Below, one piece after another: positions 1 through 6,535 of a stretch of DNA of 13,711 nucleotides (position 1 is the first letter of the stretch; every line of letters begins with the position of its first letter). Source of the stretch: Candidatus Melainabacteria bacterium (GTDB lineage: Bacteria; Cyanobacteriota; Vampirovibrionia; Gastranaerophilales; Gastranaerophilaceae). Below the pieces are notes generated by a model. It saw nothing but the letters and a program-made list of their open reading frames with translations. It did no database searches and was not told the origin of the DNA. The stretch spans positions 1-13,711 of the forward strand of contig QHME01000031.1 of NCBI GenBank assembly GCA_003258735.1, written 5' to 3'. Made by a program: the position numbers and the translations under genes.

Positions 1-28
1 TAGACCCCATACCTTTCTTATGTGCCAT
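1..28 (-). CDS. rpmA: 50S ribosomal protein L27, N-terminal fragment (cut by window edge)
   Basis: Only the first nine codons lie in the window, reading MAHKKGMGS, which is the usual start of bacterial L27. L27 is a large-subunit protein whose N-terminal tail reaches the peptidyl transferase centre. The start is well supported: an AAAGGAGAA Shine-Dalgarno (plus-strand 35-43) sits about 6 bases upstream of the ATG. It follows rplU on the same strand after a 57 bp gap, the standard rplU-rpmA order, so the two are very likely co-transcribed. The rest of the gene lies outside the window. Confidence 0.9.
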
Positions 29-64
29 TTTTATTTCTCCTTTGTTGTATTACTTACTACGCTT

Positions 65-85
65 TTCCTAAAATTAGCTTAGGAA
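65..85 (-). other. Intercistronic hairpin between rplU and rpmA
   Basis: Perfect 7 bp inverted repeat, TTCCTAA and TTAGGAA, with a 7-base loop. It abuts the rplU stop codon. In the transcribed (minus) direction it is followed by AAGCG rather than a U-run, so it does not look like an intrinsic terminator. It may protect the upstream message end or tune the rplU to rpmA ratio; that role is inference. Confidence 0.4.
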
Positions 86-436
86 TTATTCAGCAGCTGC
101 CTCTGTTGCAGCAGATTTTTTAGCTGAAGTTCTGATTTTTGAAATCATAACTCTAGTAAAGCCTTGTCTGTGACCTTGTTTTTTTCTGTAACCTTTTTTA
201 GGTCTTTGTTTGTAAACGATAACTTTTTTAGCTTTGTCATGTAACATGATTTTACCTTCTACAGAAGCTCCTGCTACATAAGGTTGACCAACTTTTGATT
301 TTTTGCCGTTTACAATCATAACGATTTTATCAAAAACTACTTTAGAATCTTTTTCACCTTCAAGTAATTCGATATCAACGTAACGACCTTCTTCTAGTTG
401 ATACTGTTTTCCGCCTGTTTCGACTATTGCGTACAT
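86..436 (-). CDS. rplU: 50S ribosomal protein L21
   Basis: Encodes 116 residues of ribosomal protein L21, a 23S rRNA-binding protein of the large subunit. The family start MYAIVETGGKQYQ and the C-terminal signature around residues 77-100 (KQRPKKGYRKKQGHRQGFT) are both present. It is slightly longer than the roughly 100-residue E. coli protein because of a Lys/Ala/Glu-rich tail (SAKKSAATEAAAE) typical of a disordered extension. The ATG start has a good GGAAG ribosome binding site about 8 bases upstream. It is the first gene of an rplU-rpmA unit and is transcribed divergently from murF. A strong promoter and a short hairpin-containing leader lie upstream, consistent with high expression and possible leader control. 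Confidence 0.97.
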   Translation of the reverse strand: MYAIVETGGKQYQLEEGRYVDIELLEGEKDSKVVFDKIVMIVNGKKSKVGQPYVAGASVEGKIMLHDKAKKVIVYKQRPKKGYRKKQGHRQGFTRVMISKIRTSAKKSAATEAAAE

Positions 437-464
437 GTTTTCTTCCTTTCATTTTGGGTTTCGT

Positions 465-480
465 AACCGTTTATACGGTT
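465..480 (-). promoter_or_regulatory. Hairpin in the rplU 5' leader
   Basis: Perfect 6 bp inverted repeat AACCGT/ACGGTT with a 4-base loop. It lies in the middle of the roughly 73-base leader predicted between the rplU promoter start point (about 509) and the rplU ATG. Ribosomal protein operons often carry leader structures bound by their own product. Whether this one does is unknown; only the base pairing is seen. Confidence 0.4.
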
Positions 481-515
481 TTATAGACGATTGACCCGAG
501 TATTCACGTAAACCC

Positions 516-544
516 ATTATCACCCAGTCTTAAATTGTTGTCAA
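516..544 (-). promoter_or_regulatory. Sigma70-type promoter for rplU-rpmA
   Basis: On the minus strand, TTGACA (plus 539-544) is separated by exactly 17 bases from GATAAT (plus 516-521). This is a perfect -35 box and a 5/6 -10 box at ideal spacing. The predicted start point is near 509, giving a leader of about 73 bases. It is the best promoter match I found in the window, as expected for a ribosomal protein operon. Confidence 0.8.
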
Positions 545-569
545 GCAGTTTTAATATTTATTAACGTTG

Positions 570-598
570 TTGTTCAGTGAATTTGTTTGGGGTATCAT
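570..598 (+). promoter_or_regulatory. Candidate murF-operon promoter
   Basis: TTGTTC (570-575) and TATCAT (593-598) are separated by 17 bases; the -10 box matches 5/6 and the -35 box keeps the key TTG. The +1 would fall on base 605, the A of the preferred murF ATG, implying a leaderless message. A weaker alternative is TTGTCA (538-543), which overlaps the -35 box of the opposing rplU promoter but has no good -10 partner. Confidence 0.35.
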
Positions 599-604
599 TG
601 GTTT

Positions 605-1942
605 ATGATGTTTAGTAGGGAAGATTTGATAGAGGGAACAGGTGCAACTGTATTAAAATGCACTGATATTGACGATAATGCGTCTTTTAACATTTCAACA
701 GATACAAGAACTATTCAAAAAGGTGATATTTATTTGCCATTAAAAGGTGAAACCTTTGATGGCGAGAATTTTATTGATAAAGCACTAGAATCAGGTGCTG
801 TCGGATATTTTACAACAGGTGATGAAATTTTTAACAAAGCTAATTTTGCATTGAAAGTGCCTGATACAAAAGAAGCATATTTAAACCTTGCAAAATTATA
901 CAGAAACAGAATTAATCCGATAACTGTTGCTATCACCGGCAGTTCTGGAAAAACAACAACAAAAGAAATGGTTTATTCTGTTTTGTCTCAAAAATTCAAG
1001 ACTCAAAAAACTTTTTCTAACCACAATAATGAAGTAGGTTTTTGTCAAACGGTTTTAGGGATGACAAAGGATACAGAGGCACTAATCGTAGAAATGGGTA
1101 TGAGGGGACTAGGCGAAATTGAACTAATTTCAACCCATTTGGAACCTGATTACGCAATTATCACAAACTCAGGCTCTGCTCATGTCGGCAGACTCGGTAG
1201 CCTTGATAACATTGCAATTGCAAAATGTGAGATTACGTCAGGTTTAAAACAAAATGGAACATTTATTGCTTTAAACCAAGATATTATTAAAAAACACGTC
1301 AATTTTGGCGGTGAAAAAATTTATTACTCAATTGAAGATGTTAATATTTTGGACTCATCAAAATCTTACTCTAAATTTGAATATAAAGGTAATATTTATA
1401 AACTTAATGTTGAAGGTGAATATAATATAGAAAACTCACTTTCAGCTATAGAAGTAGGGTTAAAAATCGGAATGACACCAAATGAAATAGCTAAAGGGTT
1501 AGGAGCTTATCATCCGATTGAAAAGCGCTGGGAAGAAGAAATCATTGGCGGATTTAAGTTTATAAATGACAGTTACAACGCTAATCCTGAATCAATGAAA
1601 GCATCGGTTAAAACTTTTGTTGATTTATATGAAAATCCTGTGGTTATTTTAGGCAATATGGGAGAACTTGGAGAAAATGAACTTGAATACCACAGGCAAG
1701 TTGGAGAATTTTTAGCAAAACAAAATAATAAAGTTAAGTATTTAACTGTCGGAACTTTAGCTGAAAAAATTGGCGAAGTTCTATCTAATTACGGATTTTT
1801 CGTAAAAAGTTTTGATAATAATAAAGATGTTGCATGTTACATTCTTGAAAATTTGGATAAGAGTAATACAATATTTTTGAAGGCTTCACGTTCAATGAAG
1901 TTTGAGCAGATTTTAGAAGAGATTAAAAAGAGGGATATATAG
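605..1942 (+). CDS. murF: UDP-N-acetylmuramoyl-tripeptide--D-alanyl-D-alanine ligase (MurF)
   Basis: Cytoplasmic ATP-dependent Mur ligase that adds D-Ala-D-Ala to UDP-MurNAc-tripeptide, the last soluble precursor step. With the ATG at 605 it has 445 residues, the usual MurF length. Seen in order: an N-terminal UDP-binding domain (about 1-100), the ATP P-loop ITGSSGKTTTKE (110-121), NHNNEVG, EMGMRGLGEI, and the MurF-typical NDSYNANPESM and LGNMGELGE in the C-terminal half. The late KGSR motif reads KASR here. A TTG at 587 would add six residues with no ribosome site, so I prefer the ATG at 605 (or 608). Neither has a clear Shine-Dalgarno; the nearest purine run is GGGG at 589-592. It heads the murF-murG operon, with mraY starting 2 bp after its stop. 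Confidence 0.95.
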   Translation: MMFSREDLIEGTGATVLKCTDIDDNASFNISTDTRTIQKGDIYLPLKGETFDGENFIDKALESGAVGYFTTGDEIFNKANFALKVPDTKEAYLNLAKLYRNRINPITVAITGSSGKTTTKEMVYSVLSQKFKTQKTFSNHNNEVGFCQTVLGMTKDTEALIVEMGMRGLGEIELISTHLEPDYAIITNSGSAHVGRLGSLDNIAIAKCEITSGLKQNGTFIALNQDIIKKHVNFGGEKIYYSIEDVNILDSSKSYSKFEYKGNIYKLNVEGEYNIENSLSAIEVGLKIGMTPNEIAKGLGAYHPIEKRWEEEIIGGFKFINDSYNANPESMKASVKTFVDLYENPVVILGNMGELGENELEYHRQVGEFLAKQNNKVKYLTVGTLAEKIGEVLSNYGFFVKSFDNNKDVACYILENLDKSNTIFLKASRSMKFEQILEEIKKRDI

Positions 1943-1944
1943 AT

Positions 1945-2925
1945 ATGATAATGATTACCATAGCATTTTTGCTCGGAATGGTTTTGTGTATGCTTTTTGG
2001 CGTTCCATATATTGATATGTTGAAGAAAAAAATGATAGGTCAATATGTAAAAGAACTTGCGCCTGAAACTCACGCAAAAAAACAAGGTACACCAACTACT
2101 GGCGGAGTTTTTATCATCGTTGCAATCATTTTGGCATCCGTAACGACATTGTTATTGGCTCAAAAAATGACAACAACTGCATTGATAACTATTATAACCC
2201 TTGCATTTTATACATTTGCAGGATTTCAAGATGATTATATTAAAATAAAAGGTAAAGGAAATGATGGTTTGACACCACGTGGCAAGTTGTTAAGACAAAT
2301 TGCTATTGCACTATTACCAACATTATTTTTAATTACGACTAATCCTAGTGCCTGCACTTTTTCTATCGGAAGTCTTGTATTAGATTTGAAATGGTTTTAT
2401 CCGTTATTTGCAATATTTATCATCACAGGTGCATCTAATGCCTACAACTTGACAGATGGACTTGACGGTTTGGCTGCAGGTTGCGGTGTACCTGCATTTG
2501 TGGCTTGCGCTTTAATTTCAATGTCACTTGGAGAAACTGAACTTGCAATAATTTCTGCAACCGTAGCCGGTGCATTATTAGGATTTTTAAAATTTAACAA
2601 ACCTAAAGCTGAAGTATTTATGGGTGATACCGGTTCGTTAGCTATTGGTGGATTGCTTGGTACATTAGCAGTTTTGGGTAAGTTTGAATTTTTACTTATC
2701 TTTATCGGCGGAGTTTTTGTAATGGAAACTTTGTCTGTAATTATTCAGGTTACAAGTTTCAAAACTACAGGAAAAAGAGTTTTCAAAATGGCTCCGATTC
2801 ACCATCATTTTGAACTTTTAGGTTGGAGTGAAAAAAAAGTTGTTATTGTATTTTCAATCGTATCTTTGATATTATCAATCATTGCGATTGTCTTGTTTGA
2901 ATTATTCAGCAAAGGAATTTTATAA
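1945..2925 (+). CDS. mraY: Phospho-N-acetylmuramoyl-pentapeptide transferase (MraY)
   Basis: Polytopic inner-membrane enzyme that transfers phospho-MurNAc-pentapeptide from UDP to undecaprenyl phosphate, making lipid I. The 326 residues contain many hydrophobic segments and the full set of MraY motifs: HAKKQGTPTTGG (43-54), QDDYIK with the Asp pair 96-97, NAYNLTDGLDG (165-175), FMGDTGS with Asp228, and the cytoplasmic histidine loop PIHHHFEL (284-291). The ATG at 1945 follows the murF stop by 2 bp and has AGAGGGA 10 bases upstream; a second ATG two codons later is less well spaced. Its TAA shares one base with the murD ATG, indicating translational coupling. Confidence 0.97.
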   Translation: MIMITIAFLLGMVLCMLFGVPYIDMLKKKMIGQYVKELAPETHAKKQGTPTTGGVFIIVAIILASVTTLLLAQKMTTTALITIITLAFYTFAGFQDDYIKIKGKGNDGLTPRGKLLRQIAIALLPTLFLITTNPSACTFSIGSLVLDLKWFYPLFAIFIITGASNAYNLTDGLDGLAAGCGVPAFVACALISMSLGETELAIISATVAGALLGFLKFNKPKAEVFMGDTGSLAIGGLLGTLAVLGKFEFLLIFIGGVFVMETLSVIIQVTSFKTTGKRVFKMAPIHHHFELLGWSEKKVVIVFSIVSLILSIIAIVLFELFSKGIL

Positions 2926-4268
2926 TGGGAATATTAGGGAAAAAAGTTCTTGTATTAGGACTGTCAAAAAGTGGAATTGCAGCTGCTAAACTTGCAAAAA
3001 AACACGGTGCTGTTGTTTATTTGACAGAAGGGAAAGATGTTACATCTGAAAATTTATATAAAGTTGAAGAATTAAAAAACTTGGGTATAAATGTTGAATA
3101 TGGCGCTCATTCAGATGAATTTATTAACAAGGCGGATTTAGTTGTAACTAGTCCGGGAATTCCACCCCACAGTGAAATTATTCAGCGAATCAGAAAACAA
3201 AATATTCCGGTAATTTCTGAATTGGAACTTGCGTATAGGGAATGCGATATTCCATTTATTATTATTACTGGAACTAATGGTAAAACAACAACCACAGCTT
3301 TAACAGAGCATATTTTAGCAAGAAAATTAAACGTAAAAGCTTGTGGTAATATTGGACAGCCACCTTGCAATATTGCGGACGAAAATTTGGATTACTTTGT
3401 GTGTGAAGCCAGTTCATTCCAACTTGAAATGAGTACTTCTCTAAAACCGTTTATTTCTGTTTGGACAAACTTTACACCTGATCATATTGATTGGCACCAA
3501 GGACTTGAAAATTATTTTAAGGCAAAAGCAAGAGTTTTCTTAAAACCGCAAGCACCTAAATACAGTGTATTAAACGCTAAGGATGAAAGACTTTTGGAAT
3601 TTGCCAAACAAGCTCAAGGCGAAGTTTTTATGTTTGCAGGAAACATTGGTAACAATTGTTGTTATGAAGAAAATGGTGAAATTGTATTTAAAAAAGGCGG
3701 AGTTGAAGAAAAAATTATAAAACTTTCAGAGTGTCCGCTACTTGGAGAACACAACTACCAAAATATTATGTGCGCAATTATTTGTGCTAAATTAACAGGA
3801 ATTGACAACACCACAATAAAACAAGCTATCATAGATTTCAAAGCTCCAGCACACAGATTAGAAAAAATAATATCTAAAAATGGTATAACTTACTACAACG
3901 ATTCAAAGGCAACAAATCCTGAAGCTGCAATCGTGGCAATAAATTCATTTAATAATGTTGATGTAGCACTAATTGCAGGCGGAAGAGATAAAAATACAGA
4001 TTTAACAGAATTTTGCGATTCAGTTAAAAAACATATAAAAACAGTTGTACTTATAGGTGAAGCAACTGAACGTTTTGAAGAAAATCTAAAAAGAAACGGA
4101 TTTAATAATATTATCAGAGAAAAAACTATGCAGAGTGCAATAGATAAATGTATTGAAATTCACCCTGACGTGGTTTTGTTATCTCCGGCATGTGCAAGTT
4201 TTGATATGTTTACAGGTTATGAACAAAGAGGAGATGTTTTCAGAGAATATGTCTTATCGCGAGTATAA
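2925..4268 (+). CDS. murD: UDP-N-acetylmuramoylalanine--D-glutamate ligase (MurD)
   Basis: Cytoplasmic Mur ligase that adds D-Glu to UDP-MurNAc-L-Ala. At 447 residues it matches the family. Visible features: a Rossmann-like N-terminal domain (KKVLVLGLSKSG), the P-loop ITGTNGKTTTT (114-124), SSFQLE, HIDWHQ, LLGEHNYQN, the APAHRLE and NDSKATNPEA motifs of the central and C-terminal domains, IAGGRDK, and LLSPACASFDMF near the end. The ATG overlaps the mraY TAA by one base, with AAAGGA about 8 bases upstream. Its last 20 bases overlap the preferred ftsW start. As is common in dcw clusters, it works one step before MurE and two before MurF, although murE is not adjacent here. Confidence 0.97.
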   Translation: MGILGKKVLVLGLSKSGIAAAKLAKKHGAVVYLTEGKDVTSENLYKVEELKNLGINVEYGAHSDEFINKADLVVTSPGIPPHSEIIQRIRKQNIPVISELELAYRECDIPFIIITGTNGKTTTTALTEHILARKLNVKACGNIGQPPCNIADENLDYFVCEASSFQLEMSTSLKPFISVWTNFTPDHIDWHQGLENYFKAKARVFLKPQAPKYSVLNAKDERLLEFAKQAQGEVFMFAGNIGNNCCYEENGEIVFKKGGVEEKIIKLSECPLLGEHNYQNIMCAIICAKLTGIDNTTIKQAIIDFKAPAHRLEKIISKNGITYYNDSKATNPEAAIVAINSFNNVDVALIAGGRDKNTDLTEFCDSVKKHIKTVVLIGEATERFEENLKRNGFNNIIREKTMQSAIDKCIEIHPDVVLLSPACASFDMFTGYEQRGDVFREYVLSRV

Positions 4269-5439
4269 ATCCCCAAAAAGGCAAAGACGAGAAAGAAAAG
4301 AACGTAATAATTCTGGTGTAATACTGTCTCCTCCTGACAAAACATTAATGGTTGTTGTTGCGTTTTTAGTCATAATCGGATTTTTGGCAATTTTTTCGGC
4401 AACGGCTCCAAAATGTTTGAGAGAGGGTGCGAACCTTGCGACTTTCTTAATCAAACAGATGATTTACGCAGGAGTTGGTTTCATGGCTATGGGCTTTTTC
4501 GCTCATTTTGATTATAAAAAACTTGAACGCTATAATAAAAATTTCATGTGGACAGTTATTGTCCTATTATTCATTTTACAATTTACACCACTTGGGGTAA
4601 CAATCAATGGTGCTAAAAGGTGGATAAACTTAGGCTTTATGCAATTACAGCCATCAGAACTTGCAAAACCTTTGTTTTGTATGCTTATAGCAACAATGTT
4701 TAAAGACAAAATTGACTTAAACACAGTCCTAAAAAATATGACATCAACGATTATTCCAATGGCTGTAATTTTATTGTTAATTTTGAAACAACCAAACTTA
4801 AGTATGGCAATTATCCTATGTATGACAACTCTTGTGTTGTATATAGCGGGACGTGGACCTTGGTTGCCAATTTATACTGGGACAGGCATTATGGGCTTAG
4901 GAATATTAACAATGCTACCAAAACTTTTGCATGGTTATCAGATGGATAGAATTACAGTTTGGTTAAACCCAGGAAGTGACGCTCTTGGCAAAGGTTACAA
5001 CATCATCCAATCATTGATTGCTTTCGCATCAGGAGGCTTGAGCGGTGCCGGATATGGCGGTTCAATTCAAAAACTTGCATATTTACCTGAATGTCACACT
5101 GACTTTATTTTTGCGATTATTGCAGAAGAATTTGGCTTTTTAGGCTGTTTCTTTATTATCGGATTATTTGTGGCATTGGTTCATAGAGGTTTGAGAATTT
5201 CAAAACGCTGTCCTGATATGTATGGCAAACTTTTGGCAATCGGTATAACATTTATATTTGGATTTCAGGCGTTTTTAAATATGTCTGTCGCAAGTTCATT
5301 GCTCCCAGTAACAGGTGTAACATTACCATTTATTAGTTACGGTGGTACATCTATTATCGTATCTCTTGCTATGGTTGGAATTTTGTTAAATATTTCAAAA
5401 CAAAGAATAAAAAGAATAAGGACTGAAATTAATGGATAA
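4249..5439 (+). CDS. ftsW: Septal peptidoglycan polymerase FtsW (SEDS family)
   Basis: Integral membrane glycosyltransferase that polymerises lipid II at the division site with its partner class B PBP. From the ATG at 4249 it has 396 residues: a basic cytoplasmic head (KSPKRQRRERKER, 7-19) and about ten hydrophobic segments. SEDS motifs are GAKRWI (121-126), QPSELAK, the large loop ending LPECHTDFIFAIIAEEFG with Asp285 as the likely catalytic residue, and TGVTLPFISYGGTS. The usual EPDLG-type motif reads QPNLS (181-185), Asn replacing Asp. Position between murD and murG argues for FtsW over RodA. The start is uncertain: the ATG at 4234 abuts GAGGAG too closely, while 4249 lies 15 bases after it. 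The frame stays open further upstream inside murD. Confidence 0.93.
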   Translation: MSYREYKSPKRQRRERKERNNSGVILSPPDKTLMVVVAFLVIIGFLAIFSATAPKCLREGANLATFLIKQMIYAGVGFMAMGFFAHFDYKKLERYNKNFMWTVIVLLFILQFTPLGVTINGAKRWINLGFMQLQPSELAKPLFCMLIATMFKDKIDLNTVLKNMTSTIIPMAVILLLILKQPNLSMAIILCMTTLVLYIAGRGPWLPIYTGTGIMGLGILTMLPKLLHGYQMDRITVWLNPGSDALGKGYNIIQSLIAFASGGLSGAGYGGSIQKLAYLPECHTDFIFAIIAEEFGFLGCFFIIGLFVALVHRGLRISKRCPDMYGKLLAIGITFIFGFQAFLNMSVASSLLPVTGVTLPFISYGGTSIIVSLAMVGILLNISKQRIKRIRTEING

Positions 5440-6535
5440 GAAGACATATTTTATTACAGGTGGGGGAACTGGCGGACATATTTATCCTGCCATTGCTGTT
5501 GCTGATGAATTACTAAAATCCGAGAACACCTCCAAAATATTTTATGTAGGAAATCCAAATAATTTAGAAGCATCAATTGTGGCGGATAAGCATTATACAT
5601 TTTTACCAGTCATGTCTTTTGGCATGCCAAGAAAAATAGGTTTTGCACTTGTGAAGTGGATTTTTGTAATGTTTTGCGCTTGGATAAAATGCTGTTTCTA
5701 TATTTTGAAACACAAACCTGATGTAATTTTTGGAACGGGCGGTTATGTCTCAGCCCCGGCTTTGATTGCAGGGATTACAATGAGAATACCTTTTGTTATG
5801 CACGATTGTGATGCAAATCCTGGACTTGTAACTCGCAAACTTTCCCCTTATGCCAAAAGTGTTTCCATAGCCTTTGAAGATGCTAAAAGCAAATTAAAAA
5901 ATAAAAATTGTCACTTAAACGGAAATCCAATCAGAGCAGAATTTGCAACATTAACCCAAGAAAAAGCTCGTCAAGAATTAAACTTAACAAACAAATTGAC
6001 TCTTTGCGTTATGGGTGGCTCACAAGGTGCTAAAACAATAAATGAGGCAACAGTTAAATTATTAAAAGAATTATCTCAGAAGTACGACTTACAAGTAATT
6101 TTCCAAACTGGGAAACGCAATTTTGAGGAAGTTTCAAAAGAATTAGAAAAAATATATCCTGAATATAAATCAGATAAAAATCTAATCATACGTCCATATT
6201 TTGATAATATGGTAACAGTTCTAAAATCTTGTGATATTGCGGTATCAAGAGCAGGCTCTTTGAGTATATCTGAACTTTGTGCCTCATCAGCAGCTCCGAT
6301 TTTTATTCCATATCCATTTGCGGCAGCTGACCACCAAAGAAAAAATGCAAAGTGCATGGTAGATGCAGGTGCAGGTCTGTATTTGGAAGACTCTGACACA
6401 AATTCTGAATCACTTTTGGCAAATATATTAGAACTAGTAAATAATCCTGAAAAATTGTCAGATATACAAAAGGCAGCATCAAAACTTGCAAAATTTGATG
6501 GAGTTCAAAAAATCGTAGAACAAATAAACTCCTAG
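5432..6535 (+). CDS. murG: UDP-GlcNAc:lipid I N-acetylglucosaminyltransferase (MurG)
   Basis: Peripheral membrane GT-B glycosyltransferase (family 28) that adds GlcNAc to lipid I, giving lipid II for FtsW. 367 residues. Seen: the GGGTGGHIYPA loop (10-20), FGTGGYVSAPA, GGSQGAK (195-201), and the donor-binding stretch SRAGSLSISELCA followed by a YPFAAADHQRKNA segment. The acceptor-side motif usually written HEQN or HESN reads HDCD (124-127). The ATG lies 8 bp inside the ftsW end (ATGGATAA), with AAGGA 9 bases upstream, so translation is probably coupled. It is the last gene of the operon; murC, which often follows, is absent. Its TAG overlaps the stop of the convergent peptidase gene. Confidence 0.97.
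   Translation: MDKKTYFITGGGTGGHIYPAIAVADELLKSENTSKIFYVGNPNNLEASIVADKHYTFLPVMSFGMPRKIGFALVKWIFVMFCAWIKCCFYILKHKPDVIFGTGGYVSAPALIAGITMRIPFVMHDCDANPGLVTRKLSPYAKSVSIAFEDAKSKLKNKNCHLNGNPIRAEFATLTQEKARQELNLTNKLTLCVMGGSQGAKTINEATVKLLKELSQKYDLQVIFQTGKRNFEEVSKELEKIYPEYKSDKNLIIRPYFDNMVTVLKSCDIAVSRAGSLSISELCASSAAPIFIPYPFAAADHQRKNAKCMVDAGAGLYLEDSDTNSESLLANILELVNNPEKLSDIQKAASKLAKFDGVQKIVEQINS

Noticed and set aside
65..85. Hairpin after rplU as an intrinsic terminator
   Set aside because: No U-run follows on the transcribed strand, and rpmA continues directly on the same strand.
587..604. TTG start that would extend murF by six residues
   Set aside because: No ribosome site upstream, and the extra residues (MGYHWF) do not resemble MurF starts; the ATG at 605 is simpler.
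4153..4248. Upstream extension of ftsW inside murD
   Set aside because: It is the open second frame of murD, includes the MurD C-terminal motif codons, and adds residues unlike any FtsW start.
6076..6399. 107-codon antisense frame within murG
   Set aside because: Shadow of a conserved coding region with no start signals.
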